A stretch of 25,276 nt of DNA from JBLNDJ01 sp050261515 (GTDB lineage: Bacteria; Acidobacteriota; Terriglobia; Bryobacterales; Bryobacteraceae). Numbering within the stretch: position 1 is the first letter of the stretch; each line of letters opens with the position of its first letter. This document shows, in pieces, positions 7,161 to 15,805 of this stretch. The notes under the pieces are model-generated. The model saw only the letters and a program-made list of their open reading frames with translations. It searched no databases and had not been told where the DNA came from. The stretch is from positions 1 through 25,276 of the forward strand of contig JBLNDJ010000043.1 in the NCBI GenBank assembly GCA_050261515.1. The letters run 5' to 3'. The translations under genes were made by a program, and so were the position numbers.

Positions 7161-8267
7161 TTAGCGTGAGGCGCCCTTGAGCTTCGCGAGCGCCTTCCAT
7201 TTGGCGTCGTCCATGCCGCCGTCGGAGAAGATCGCGACGCCCGAGGCGCCGGCCTTCAGGGCGAGCCCGGCGGTTTCGCTGAACACGGCCTCGTTCATGC
7301 CGCCGACGAACATCCCGCTGTAGAGCGGCTTCTTGACGGCCTTGACGCCCTCGCGCGTCTCGTCCGCGACCCACTGCGGTCCCGCGTTGTAGAAGGAGTT
7401 ATAGAGCATGGGCAGGAAGCCGTCGAGACGCCAGCGGCCCCAGTCCTGCATCACGTGCGTGCGCGCCATGCTTGGGCCCGGGAATACGGCCGCGGTGATG
7501 GCCTTGCCCCTGGCGCGCGCGGCGGGCGCGAGGTATTCGTTTACCAGGCCGGTGACCATGTCGAGGCGGAACTGGAACCACTTCTTTTCGAGTCCGGCGT
7601 CCTTGAGCTCGAGCGGGTCGGCGCCGTACTTCTTCTTGAACTGCTCGCGCTCGTAGGGCGTGTAGCCGTAGTCGTATTGTGGATAGACGCGGTCCTGAAC
7701 GATGTTGTATTTCTTCCAGAGCGAGATGGGGAGAATGGCGTCGGGGTGGCGTATGTAGTCGAGGTGGACGCCGGTGAGCTCGCCGATGGAGGCGAGCTCG
7801 GTGACGGTGCCGCGCACCCATTCGCGCACTTCGGGACGGCCGGGATCGAGGAACTTGTAGTAATCGACGTAGGCCGGCTTGGTGGCCGCGGACTCGCCCT
7901 TCGCGTTGACGTTGTACCAGTCGGGATGCTTCTCGATCATCTCGGGGATCATGCAGGGCATGGCCCACATCCAGGCGTGGACCTCGATGCCTTCGGCGCG
8001 CGCGAGCGGCAACAGCGTGCCGAGCCAGTCGGTCTTGACAGGCAGGCGCTTGCTGTCGAAGAAAGCGACGCGGCCGGCGTAGACTTCTGGGAGGATCGCA
8101 TCGACGCCCGACTCGCGCATGAGGGCGAACCGGCGCTTCCAGTGGTCGGCGGGGCGGTTGGCCGCGGTTGGAATCCAGACCCAGTTCTTGATGGGCTTCG
8201 CGGCGCGGGCGAGGGCGGGCAGCGTGAGCGCCGCGGTTTGAAGGAAGGCGCGTCTGTCGAGTGCCAT
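7161..8267 (-). CDS. Tat-exported GHL10-like glycoside hydrolase
   Basis: A 368-residue protein with a twin-arginine signal (LDRRAFLQTAAL, Arg5-Arg6, then a hydrophobic run to about residue 22). The mature part matches the family 10-like glycosyl hydrolases (GHL10, DUF187): NWVWIPT, then ILPEVYAGRVAFFDS, WLG.LLPLARAEGIEVHAWMWAM, HPDWYNVNAKG, ELTGVHLDYIRHP with Asp170 and a C-terminal GASGVAIFSDGG. This is a TIM barrel, and members are thought to act on cell-wall or extracellular polysaccharide, although few are characterised. It is periplasmic or lipid-anchored by export. It is the first gene of a minus-strand unit with murJ; AGGAT about 7 bp before the ATG serves as ribosome site. A link to cell-wall work through murJ is possible but unproven. 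Confidence 0.85.
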   Translation of the reverse strand: MALDRRAFLQTAALTLPALARAAKPIKNWVWIPTAANRPADHWKRRFALMRESGVDAILPEVYAGRVAFFDSKRLPVKTDWLGTLLPLARAEGIEVHAWMWAMPCMIPEMIEKHPDWYNVNAKGESAATKPAYVDYYKFLDPGRPEVREWVRGTVTELASIGELTGVHLDYIRHPDAILPISLWKKYNIVQDRVYPQYDYGYTPYEREQFKKKYGADPLELKDAGLEKKWFQFRLDMVTGLVNEYLAPAARARGKAITAAVFPGPSMARTHVMQDWGRWRLDGFLPMLYNSFYNAGPQWVADETREGVKAVKKPLYSGMFVGGMNEAVFSETAGLALKAGASGVAIFSDGGMDDAKWKALAKLKGASR

Positions 8268-8338
8268 GCTGTATATCCTACAATTTGTGCCTGGTTCTTA
8301 CGAGGTTGCGTCAGGTATCCGAGTACGGAGGGGTGAGA

Positions 8339-9862
8339 GTGCGCAAAACGAAGTGGATCCTCCTGATTGGGTTCGTGCTGGCTGCTTGTCTCGCGCAAGC
8401 TCAGCCGCTGCGGTTTCGCGTCACGCTGGCGCCCGAGGCCGCTGCCGCTCCCGTGTCGGGCCGGATGCTGGTGTTCATGACGGACGATGCCGAGCCGCGC
8501 GAGACGCTTTCGGGCAGCTTCTTTCCCGGGCGGGGGTGGGTTGCCGCTCTCGAGTTCGAGAGCATTGCGCCGGGCGAGACGGTCGAGTTCGATCCCGATG
8601 TCAGGGCCACGCCGCGCGCGTTCTCGAAAGCTCCGCGCCGGAGCTATCAGATCATGGCGCTGCTCGACCGCAATCACAGCTATCCATACACGGGGCAGGC
8701 CGGCGGGGATCTCTACGGGCCGGTCGTGCGCGTGGCGGATCTCGACCCGGCGCACGTGGCGGCCCCGATTGCGCTCACGATCTCGAAACGCGAGCCGGAG
8801 CGCGGCCGGGCGGCGGACACGGCGGAGGTCAAGGTCGTCGAGTTTCAGAGCGCTCTGCTCACGCGGTTCTGGGGACGCCCGATTACGATGCGCGCGGGCG
8901 TGGTGCTTCCTCCCAGCTTCGCGAAGTCGCCGGAGCGGCGGTTTCCGGCCGTGTACGTCCATCACGGGTTCGGCGGGAGCTATCGTGGCGCGTTCGGCGA
9001 GGGCTTGCTGATGCGGCGCGACATGGCGCGCGGGAAGGCCATGGAATCGGTGCTCGTGTTTCTCGACGGGTCGTTCCCGGGCGGCGATCATGAGTTCGCC
9101 GATTCGGTCAATAACGGCCCCTGGGGGCGCGCCCTCACCGAGGAGTTCATTCCGTATCTCGAGCGCCGCTTCCGCCTGATCGCGAAGCCCTCGGCGCGGT
9201 TCGTCACCGGCCACTCCTCGGGCGGATGGGCGTCGCTTTGGGCGCAGGTGACGTATCCGGATTTCTACGGCGGCGCCTGGCCGACGTCGCCCGATCCGGT
9301 GGATTTCCGCAGCTTCTGCGGCGTCAACGCGACGCCCGGCTCGAAGGACAATGTGTACCGGGCGGCCGATGGGACGCCGCGCAACCTGATCCGGGATCAC
9401 GAGCGGCCGATCGCTTCGTGGGAGGCCTTCGCTCAGTACGAGCAGGTGCTTGGGATGTACGGCGGGCAGTTGGCGTCCTTTGAAGCCGTCTTCAGCCCGC
9501 GCGGCGCGGACGGCCGTCCCATGCGCATGTTCAACCGCGTGACCGGCGAGCTCGATCAAAACGTGCTCGAGGCGTGGCGCGACTACGACATACGCCTCAA
9601 GCTCGAGCGCGAATGGCCGCGGCTCGGCCCGAAGCTCAAGGGTAAGCTGCACATCTTCTGTGGCGACGCCGACACGTTCCACCTCGAAGAAGCCACGAAG
9701 CTCCTGTGCGGATTCCTCAAGGATCAGGGCGAAGGCTCGGCCTGCGAGATCGTCCCCGGCCGCACCCACATGGACCTTTACGAGCCCTACAAGACCTACC
9801 CGGACGGACTCGCGCTGCGCATCGCGCGGGAGATGCGGGTGCGATTCGAAGCGGTACAATAG
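8339..9862 (+). CDS. Exported esterase, putative esterase (EstD/PF00756-like) family
   Basis: A 507-residue protein when started at the GTG at 8339, which follows a strong GGAGGGG ribosome site at 8327-8333; the longer frame upstream lacks one. Residues 1-22 form a signal peptide (WILLIGFVLAACLAQAQ). Residues about 23-160 look like a beta-sandwich domain, then an alpha/beta hydrolase with YVHHGFGGSY (oxyanion region), nucleophile Ser293 in GHSSGGW, an acidic residue in FCGDADTFHLEEA near 438, and His477 in GRTHMDLY. The triad is complete. Secreted esterases of this type often release acyl or feruloyl groups from polysaccharides, which would suit the nearby GH9 enzyme. Substrate is inferred only. 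Confidence 0.85.
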   Translation: MRKTKWILLIGFVLAACLAQAQPLRFRVTLAPEAAAAPVSGRMLVFMTDDAEPRETLSGSFFPGRGWVAALEFESIAPGETVEFDPDVRATPRAFSKAPRRSYQIMALLDRNHSYPYTGQAGGDLYGPVVRVADLDPAHVAAPIALTISKREPERGRAADTAEVKVVEFQSALLTRFWGRPITMRAGVVLPPSFAKSPERRFPAVYVHHGFGGSYRGAFGEGLLMRRDMARGKAMESVLVFLDGSFPGGDHEFADSVNNGPWGRALTEEFIPYLERRFRLIAKPSARFVTGHSSGGWASLWAQVTYPDFYGGAWPTSPDPVDFRSFCGVNATPGSKDNVYRAADGTPRNLIRDHERPIASWEAFAQYEQVLGMYGGQLASFEAVFSPRGADGRPMRMFNRVTGELDQNVLEAWRDYDIRLKLEREWPRLGPKLKGKLHIFCGDADTFHLEEATKLLCGFLKDQGEGSACEIVPGRTHMDLYEPYKTYPDGLALRIAREMRVRFEAVQ

Positions 9863-9883
9863 TCGGTTTAATTTTAGACCGTC

Positions 9884-9901
9884 GCGCGCCGCGCGGCGCG
9901 C
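9884..9901. repeat. Perfect 18-bp GC palindrome ahead of trpB2
   Basis: GCGCGCCGCGCGGCGCGC is identical to its own reverse complement. It lies 21 bp after the esterase stop and a few bases before the AGAAGGAG ribosome site of the TrpB2 gene. It has no following T-run, so it is not a classical terminator. It could be a hairpin in the leader of trpB2 or a barrier between the two genes. Confidence 0.55.
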
Positions 9902-9916
9902 ATAGAAGGAGTCTCC

Positions 9917-11269
9917 GTGTCCGACACGACGAAGTTCTTGCTGAACGAGGACCAGATCCCCAGCGCGTGGGTGAACGTGCTGCCCATCCTGAAGGAGCCG
10001 CTCGAGCCGTACCGTAATCCGGCGACGCGCGAGCCGCTGGCTCCCGAGGCGCTCGCGCCGATCTTCCCGCAGTCGCTGATCGAGCAGGAGCTTTCGCCCA
10101 AGTGCGAGATCGACATTCCGGGCGAGGTGATCGACGTCTACAAGTTGTGGCGCCCGACGCCGCTTTTCCGCGCGCGGCGCCTGGAGCAGGCGCTCGACAC
10201 GCCCGCGCACATCTATTACAAGTACGAAGGCGTGAGCCCGGCCGGAAGCCACAAGCCGAACACCGCCGTGCCGCAGGCTTACTACAACAAGAAGGCCGGC
10301 ATCAAACGCCTGGCGACCGAGACCGGGGCGGGGCAGTGGGGCAGCGCGCTTTCGCTCGCCTGCCGCATGTTCGGCCTCGAGTGCACCATCTACATGGTGA
10401 AGGTGAGCTACGAGCAAAAGCCGTACCGCCGGATGATGATGAACGCCTGGGGCGGCGAGGTGTTCTCGAGCCCGAGCACGCACACGCAGTCGGGAAAGGC
10501 CGTGCTGGCGGCGCATCCGGATTCGCCCGGCTCGCTCGGCATCGCGATCAGCGAAGCGGTGGAGGACGCGGCCACGCACAGCGACACGAACTACGCGCTC
10601 GGCAGCGTGCTGAACCACGTGCTGCTGCACCAGACCGTGATCGGCATCGAGGCGAAGAAGCAGATGGCGCTGGCGGGCGAGGACCCGGACGTCGTCATCG
10701 GGTGTTTCGGCGGAGGCAGTAATTTCGGAGGCATCACGCTGCCTTACGTGCCGGATAAGCTGGCCGGATCGCCCGTGCGGCTGTTGGCGAGCGAGCCGGC
10801 GGCGTGCCCCACGCTGACGCGCGGCTCCTACGCCTACGACTTCGGAGACATCGCCAAGCTGACGCCGCTGATGAAGATGTATACGCTGGGACACGACTTC
10901 GTTCCGCCGGGGATTCACTCGGGCGGCCTGCGCTATCACGGCGCGTCGCCGCTGGCGAGCAACCTCGTGAAGAGCGGCCTGGTGGATGCGCGCGCGTACC
11001 GGCAATTGCCGGTGTTCGAGGCGGCGGTAAAGTTCGCGCAGTTCGAGGGAATCCTTCCGGCGCCCGAATCGGCGCACGCGATCCGCGCGGCGATCGACGA
11101 AGCTCTAGCGGCTCGCGAAGAAGGCCGCCCGCGCGTCATTCTGTTCTGCCTGAGCGGGCACGGCCATTTCGACCTGTCGTCTTACGACGCATATCTTTCC
11201 GGGCGGCTCCAGGATTACGAGCACCCGGGAGCGGAAATTGCCGAAGCGATGGAAACGCTTCCCAAATAA
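9917..11269 (+). CDS. trpB2: Tryptophan synthase beta subunit-like protein, TrpB2 type
   Basis: A 450-residue PLP enzyme. Landmarks: RPTPLFRARRLE, Schiff-base Lys113 in AGSHKPNTA, catalytic Glu135 in TETGAGQWG, and the PLP phosphate loop GGGSN at 265-269. The long N-terminal extension, YYKYEG.SPAGSHKPNTA and the conserved YRRMMM.AWGGEV block mark the type 2 TrpB branch, which uses indole and serine (or phosphoserine) and lacks tight pairing with TrpA. No trpA or other trp gene is adjacent. A GTG start is set by AGAAGGAGT 5-6 bp upstream. It probably scavenges indole or backs up a canonical TrpB elsewhere in the genome. Confidence 0.93.
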   Translation: MSDTTKFLLNEDQIPSAWVNVLPILKEPLEPYRNPATREPLAPEALAPIFPQSLIEQELSPKCEIDIPGEVIDVYKLWRPTPLFRARRLEQALDTPAHIYYKYEGVSPAGSHKPNTAVPQAYYNKKAGIKRLATETGAGQWGSALSLACRMFGLECTIYMVKVSYEQKPYRRMMMNAWGGEVFSSPSTHTQSGKAVLAAHPDSPGSLGIAISEAVEDAATHSDTNYALGSVLNHVLLHQTVIGIEAKKQMALAGEDPDVVIGCFGGGSNFGGITLPYVPDKLAGSPVRLLASEPAACPTLTRGSYAYDFGDIAKLTPLMKMYTLGHDFVPPGIHSGGLRYHGASPLASNLVKSGLVDARAYRQLPVFEAAVKFAQFEGILPAPESAHAIRAAIDEALAAREEGRPRVILFCLSGHGHFDLSSYDAYLSGRLQDYEHPGAEIAEAMETLPK

Positions 11270-11306
11270 TCAGCAGCGAGAAGCTGTTCGTTGCCAGGAG
11301 GCTGGC

Positions 11307-13745
11307 ATGCGTAGTGGCGCACTTCTTCTCCTTACGGCCGCGGTGTGCTTCGCGGATTCGCAGATCAAGCTGAACGAAAAAGAATATTTCGAGGCCCCGG
11401 GCTTCTCGTTCCTGGTGTTTCATAACAACTACCAGGTCGGGCATCAGGGCGGCCTCCAGATGCTGCAACGGGAGGATCGGCTGCTCGATTCAGGCGACCT
11501 GTTCCTCGTTCCGAAAGGCGGAGGCCGCGAACATGCCGAGCTCCGCGTGCTGAAGCGCGAGGTGGATCGCGCAAGCGCCACGGCCACCGTCTACGGCGAA
11601 GCGCCCGGGCTCAAGCTGGGCTATCGGATCGTCACGCGCACGGACGGCTCGCGGATCTTCGTCACGCTGAAGCTCGACAAGCCGATCGACTGGACGCGCG
11701 TCGAGCGCGCCGGCTTCCGCATCTTCCTTTATCCCGGCGCGTATTACTCGAAGTCGTTCCAGGGCGAGAGTGCAAGCGGCGTTTTCCCGCGGCAGTTCTT
11801 CGAGCCGGTGCTCGCGGGCGGGACGCACACGCTGCGCGTGGCGCAGGAGGACCCTGGCCGCGCGATCACGTTCCGCCGCGAGAACGGAACGCTCGAGCTG
11901 GCCGACGACCGCGAGGGCAACGTGCAGGGATGGTTCCCACTCGTTGCGCCGCTGGCGCCCGGGTCGGCCGAGACCGAGGTTGCGATCGAGATCGCGCCGT
12001 CGATCGATCCCACCTGGGTGCGGCCGCCGGTCATTGCTGTCTCGCAGGTGGGCTATCATCCGAACCAGCCCAAGCGCGCGATCTTCGAGCTCGATCCGCG
12101 CGACCGCGCGCGGGAGAGCGCCGCGCTCTACAAGCTCGAGCTTTCGGGCGAACGGAAGACGGTTCGCGCGGGCGCGCCGAAGCCCTGGGGCAAGTTCCTC
12201 CGCTACGACTACGCGGTGTTCGATTTCAGCGATGTGCGCGAGCCGGGCGTGTACGTCGTGGAGTACCGCGGCCAGACCGCCGGGCCGTTCCGCATCGATG
12301 CAGGCGTCTACGAGAAAGCCTGGCGGCCGACGCTCGAATATTATCTGCCGGCGCAGATGTGCCACATCGCGGTGCGTGAGGGCACGCGCACGTGGCACGG
12401 CGCATGCCATCTGGACGACGCCGCGCAGGCGCCCGCGAACCAGGTCTACATCGACGGCTACCGTCAGGGCGCGCGCGAGACGCGGTTCGCCGACAACCAG
12501 CACATCCCCGGGCTCGACTGGGGCGGATGGCACGACGCGGGCGACCACGACGTTCCGGGCGGTTCGATCGCGATGACCGTGCTGCCGCTTGCGCTGGCGC
12601 AGGAGGAGTTTCAGCCGCATGTGGATGTGACCACGGTGCGGCGCGCCACGCGCGAGGTTCTGATCCACGCGCCCGACGGGCGGCCGGACATGATCGAGCA
12701 GATCGAATATGGCGTCGAGGGGCTGCTGGCCGGCTACAAAGCCATTGGCCACATCCTGCCCGGCATCATCGAAAGAACGCTGCTTCAGTATGGGCATCTG
12801 GGCGATCCGGTGAACATCACCAACAACCGCGTGGACGGAGACGACCGCTGGGCGTTCACGAACCGAAACACGGGCTTGCAATACGAAAGCGTGCAGGCGC
12901 TCGCGGCCGCGTCGCGCGCGATGAAGGAGCACTCGCCGGCGCTCGCGAAAGAGGCGCTCGCCACGGCGGCGAAGATCTGGGAGTACGAGCAGGCGCATGC
13001 CCCGGTTTATCCGATCAACGCGTACGTCCCGCGGGACAGCGGGTTCCGCTCGGAGGAGATCGCGGCGACGGCCGAGATGCTCATCACGACCGGCGAGGCG
13101 CGATACCGCGAACATCTCGCCGCGCTCGTTCCGGTGATCCAGGGGATTACGGGCGAGCAGTTCCAGTCGATCCGGGGCGCGGCGCTGGTGCGCGCTCTTC
13201 CTTTCATGCCTGAGGGCGAGTATCGCGCGGCGGTCATGGCTCTGGCGAAAAAGTGGAAGGCCGCTGCCGCGGAGCGCGCGGCTTCAAACCCGTGGGGCGT
13301 CGAGTTCCCGCGCGAGATTTCTTCGCCCGAGTACAAGCTCGAAAGCCGCTCGGGGATTCACTCGGGTTTCGTGTGGGGGCACGGGTGGAACCTGCAGGAG
13401 GACGCGCTGCGCGCCTACTACTTCCACAAGCACCTGCCGGAGATGTTCGGCAAGGACGGGGTCTTCAACGTCGTGAATTACGTTTTGGGCGCGCATCCGG
13501 CGAACAACGTGAGTTTCGTGTCGGGCGTCGGGGCGCGGTCGGCGACCGTCGCCTATGGGTACAACCGCGCGGACTGGTCGCACATCCCGGGCGGCGTGAT
13601 CTCGGGCAATTCGCTGATCAAACCGGATCTGATGGAGCTGAAGGAATTCCCGTTCCTGTGGTATCAGACCGAGTATGTGATGAGCGGTGCGGGGACGTAC
13701 GTTTTCGACGTGCTCGCAGCGCAAAAGCTGGCTTCCGCGCGGTAG
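11307..13745 (+). CDS. Secreted glycoside hydrolase family 9 enzyme
   Basis: An 812-residue exported enzyme started at the ATG at 11307, which follows AGGAGG by 5 bp; the longer frame lacks a signal peptide. Residues 1-16 are the signal (SGALLLLTAAVCFA). About 20-230 is a beta-rich N-terminal domain not typical of GH9. About 240-330 is the CelD_N-like Ig domain (AVSQVGYHPNQPKRAIF to GPFRIDAGVY). About 335-805 is the (alpha/alpha)6 barrel, with WHDAGDHD (Asp410 and Asp413, nucleophilic-water base), YVLGAHPANNVSFVSGVG and proposed general acid Glu789 in TEYVMSGAG. GH9 enzymes cleave beta-1,4-glucans or remove glucosamine or glucose units. The substrate here is open because the terminal region is divergent from plant-type cellulases. 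Confidence 0.9.
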   Translation: MRSGALLLLTAAVCFADSQIKLNEKEYFEAPGFSFLVFHNNYQVGHQGGLQMLQREDRLLDSGDLFLVPKGGGREHAELRVLKREVDRASATATVYGEAPGLKLGYRIVTRTDGSRIFVTLKLDKPIDWTRVERAGFRIFLYPGAYYSKSFQGESASGVFPRQFFEPVLAGGTHTLRVAQEDPGRAITFRRENGTLELADDREGNVQGWFPLVAPLAPGSAETEVAIEIAPSIDPTWVRPPVIAVSQVGYHPNQPKRAIFELDPRDRARESAALYKLELSGERKTVRAGAPKPWGKFLRYDYAVFDFSDVREPGVYVVEYRGQTAGPFRIDAGVYEKAWRPTLEYYLPAQMCHIAVREGTRTWHGACHLDDAAQAPANQVYIDGYRQGARETRFADNQHIPGLDWGGWHDAGDHDVPGGSIAMTVLPLALAQEEFQPHVDVTTVRRATREVLIHAPDGRPDMIEQIEYGVEGLLAGYKAIGHILPGIIERTLLQYGHLGDPVNITNNRVDGDDRWAFTNRNTGLQYESVQALAAASRAMKEHSPALAKEALATAAKIWEYEQAHAPVYPINAYVPRDSGFRSEEIAATAEMLITTGEARYREHLAALVPVIQGITGEQFQSIRGAALVRALPFMPEGEYRAAVMALAKKWKAAAAERAASNPWGVEFPREISSPEYKLESRSGIHSGFVWGHGWNLQEDALRAYYFHKHLPEMFGKDGVFNVVNYVLGAHPANNVSFVSGVGARSATVAYGYNRADWSHIPGGVISGNSLIKPDLMELKEFPFLWYQTEYVMSGAGTYVFDVLAAQKLASAR

Positions 13746-13770
13746 GGCAGGTTCGGCAACCTGCCCTACC
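13741..13770. terminator. Perfect 13-bp stem hairpin between convergent genes
   Basis: GGTAGGGCAGGTT at 13741-13753 pairs perfectly with 13758-13770 around a CGGC loop. The GH9 stop TAG (13743-13745) lies inside the left arm, and the first base of the opposite gene's stop (13770-13772) is the last base of the right arm. It therefore forms the 3' end of both convergent messages. There is no T-run. Sequences of this GTAGGGCAGGTT type recur in many genomes as dispersed palindromes, so it may be a captured repeat that now works as a bidirectional mRNA end. Confidence 0.7.
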
Positions 13771-14315
13771 TATTGCTCGTCCGGCGTGCGGAAGACCAGG
13801 CGCAGGCCCTTGGGCACGCGCAGGTATTCCTGGACGGCGCCGAGGAAGCTCTCGCCGGGCGTGGGGTCCGGGAAATGGAACTGGAAGCGGTATTCCTGGA
13901 ACGCTCCCCACTTATCGGGGCCGCGCGAGAGGGGAGCGAAGTAGTCGTTGCTGGCCGTCGGAAGAATGGTCTCAAGCGTGCCCGTGATCGGGACCGGGCC
14001 GCTTCCCATGTCGATGCTGACCAGCTTGATTCCCACTATGAAGTAATTCCGCTTCACGTTGCGGATGTAGGAAGACTGCTTCTGCATCTGCGTGACCCGC
14101 GCGACGACGGGGGCGCCCTTCCGTACGATAACTGCATTGTCCTTCTTGGCGTCGCGCGCGGTCTTGAAGGAAATCTGCTGGTCGGCCGCGCTGGCCTTCT
14201 GGTCGATGGGCGTCAGGAGTTCGAGGTCGAGATCGGTCTTGGGAGGAACCGCGTCGGCGGCGAAGGCCGCCAGGCCCGCCGCGAACAGCAAAGCGGAGAA
14301 ACGGATCGGCTGCAT
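13770..14315 (-). CDS. Secreted protein of unknown function
   Basis: A 181-residue protein with a signal peptide (SALLFAAGLAAFAADA, cleavage near 20-22). The mature part reads LDLELLTPIDQKASAADQQ, then VIVRKGAPVVARVTQM, a pattern seen in acidobacterial exported proteins that describe a bounded, range-limited beta domain (value, pair of limits, then KGA.V.A.V). The C-terminal half contains paired aromatic strands (YRFQFHFPDP) and ends soluble, so it is not a barrel. No catalytic motif is visible. It converges on GH9, and the CDF transporter gene lies 17 bp upstream on the same strand, so co-transcription with it is likely. Confidence 0.7.
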   Translation of the reverse strand: MQPIRFSALLFAAGLAAFAADAVPPKTDLDLELLTPIDQKASAADQQISFKTARDAKKDNAVIVRKGAPVVARVTQMQKQSSYIRNVKRNYFIVGIKLVSIDMGSGPVPITGTLETILPTASNDYFAPLSRGPDKWGAFQEYRFQFHFPDPTPGESFLGAVQEYLRVPKGLRLVFRTPDEQ

Positions 14316-14332
14316 GGCGGCAGCATATCACT

Positions 14333-15241
14333 TCACTGAGGGACGTGGTTATAGCGCGTGGGAATGGGGCAGCCGGGGCAGTCCATGTGCTCGAACTGCA
14401 CGGTGGTGTGCCAGATGCTGAAGCGGTCGCCGAGCACTCTGTTCAGGCTGACCAGGATGGCTTCGCTCTCCGACGGCGGCACGTCCTCGATCAGGACGTG
14501 GCAGCTCAGCGCGTGCGTGCTCGAGCCGAGGCTCCAGATGTGGACGTCGTGCACGCCGCGCACGCCCGGGACCCCGCGCATGGCCGCCGTGACCTCGCCG
14601 AGGTCGAGGCCGCGCGGCAGCCCTTCGAGCAGGATGTTCAGGCTCTCCTTGATGATGTCCCACGCGGTCCAGACGATCAGGACGCCGATGAGCGCCGACA
14701 GCAGCGGGTCGATGCGCTGCCAGCCGGTGAAATAGATCGCGATCGCTCCGATGACGATGCCGATCGAGCCGAGCGCGTCGCCGAGCATGTGCGCCCAGGC
14801 GCTGCGAATGTTGACGTCGTGCCCGCGCTCGCTCTTGAGACCCCACATGATGGCGCCGTTGAGCGCGAGGCCGAGGACGGCGATCGCGAACATGGTCCAT
14901 TCGCGTACCACCTGCGGCTCGAGCCAGCGCTGGTAGCTTTCGTAGAAGATGTAGGCGGCCAGCAGCAGGAGCACGAGCGCGTTCATGAACGCGGCGAGCA
15001 CGCCCGCGCGGTGGTAGCCGTAAGTCTTGGTATGGTCCGGCGGTTTGCGGCCGAAGTAGACGCCGAACCAGGCGAGCATCAGGGCGAGCGCGTCGGTGAT
15101 GTTGTGCCCGGCGTCTGAGAGCAGCGAGAGGCTGTGCGCCTCCAGGCCCGCCAGCGCCTCGATGACGACGAAAGCCGTGGTCGCGATGAGCGACCAGACC
15201 AGCACGCGGCCCTTGTCGCCGCCGTGGTTGTGGGAGTGCAA
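14333..15241 (-). CDS. Cation diffusion facilitator, zinc exporter type (CzcD/ZitB-like)
   Basis: A 302-residue inner-membrane antiporter with six transmembrane helices that exports Zn2+ (possibly Co2+ or Cd2+) for protons. The transport site has the zinc-type H-D/H-D quartet: His46 and Asp50 (SDAGHNITD, with Asp43 beside them) and His151 and Asp155 (HMLGDALGS). A histidine-rich N-terminus (HSHNHGG) and a cytoplasmic C-terminal domain with VHDVHIWSLGSS, HALSCHV and HTTVQFEH are all typical. It ends with CPGCP. The start is a TTG at 15241, preceded by AAAGGG at about 5 bp. No regulator gene is adjacent. Confidence 0.93.
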   Translation of the reverse strand: MHSHNHGGDKGRVLVWSLIATTAFVVIEALAGLEAHSLSLLSDAGHNITDALALMLAWFGVYFGRKPPDHTKTYGYHRAGVLAAFMNALVLLLLAAYIFYESYQRWLEPQVVREWTMFAIAVLGLALNGAIMWGLKSERGHDVNIRSAWAHMLGDALGSIGIVIGAIAIYFTGWQRIDPLLSALIGVLIVWTAWDIIKESLNILLEGLPRGLDLGEVTAAMRGVPGVRGVHDVHIWSLGSSTHALSCHVLIEDVPPSESEAILVSLNRVLGDRFSIWHTTVQFEHMDCPGCPIPTRYNHVPQ

Positions 15242-15300
15242 TTCAGCCCTTTCACTGCTAGTTTATCGCGGGCTGGGGCGCGCCCGGCCGGGTGCGGCAG

Positions 15301-15750
15301 TCAGCGCGCTTCGTAAACCGTTCGGTACGCGGGGCGCGCGCCGCCGATCGCTGCGAACAGGCCGATGGGTGCCATGTACGTGACGGCGCGGGCGCCGCCG
15401 CTTTCGTTGCTTTCATTGCGGATTCGAACCCCAAGCGTCTGATCTACGGTGAGGCCCGTCGCCACCCCTATTCCCGCTCCGATCAGCGCATTCCGCAGGC
15501 GGCGCGAGGCGCTCCGGATCTGAACGCGGCCTACGCGCGAGCGCTCGATGGACATTTCGCTTCTTTGGGTTTCGAGCGAGATGGCATCGCTGGAAACCGC
15601 CCTGAACGTGCCTTTGTGCTGCCGGCCGTCCGTCTCGAAGACCTTAACGGCATCGCCCGCCTTCAGGCCGCGCAACGCGTCCCAGTTCTGGCCGTAAAGC
15701 GGAAACAGACAAGTGAGCGAAACGAGAGTGATATAGGCGCGCAAAAGCAT
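15301..15750 (-). CDS. Small exported protein with SH3/LSm-like domain
   Basis: A 149-residue protein started at the ATG at 15750, which has GGAGA 7 bp upstream; the longer frame begins inside the preceding gene's end. Residues 1-20 are a signal peptide (LLRAYITLVSLTCLFPLYGQ). Residues about 24-75 form a compact beta unit (LKAGDAVKVFETDGRQHKG.F, then AISLETQRSEMSIERSRVGRVQI). A glycine-rich hydrophobic stretch (NALIGAGIGVATGL) follows, possibly one membrane helix. Proteins of this layout are common in Acidobacteriota and unassigned. A weak promoter may lie in the 55-bp gap upstream. Function unknown. Confidence 0.7.
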   Translation of the reverse strand: MLLRAYITLVSLTCLFPLYGQNWDALRGLKAGDAVKVFETDGRQHKGTFRAVSSDAISLETQRSEMSIERSRVGRVQIRSASRRLRNALIGAGIGVATGLTVDQTLGVRIRNESNESGGARAVTYMAPIGLFAAIGGARPAYRTVYEAR

Positions 15751-15805
15751 TGGGATCTCCAATTTGCCCTTATTCTCGGCGAAAGGCTTGACTTTGTCGA
15801 GCACT

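Noticed and set aside
7949..11077. Open minus-strand frame of about 1,040 codons across the esterase and TrpB2 genes
   Set aside because: Arg/His-rich low-quality translation, antisense to two genes with clear families; a by-product of high GC.
9917..11269. Canonical TrpB of a trp operon
   Set aside because: Type 2 sequence features and no trpA or other trp gene alongside.
15277..15294. Terminator in the GC-rich gap before the CDF gene
   Set aside because: Only a short GGGCGCGCCC palindrome without a T-run; support is too weak.
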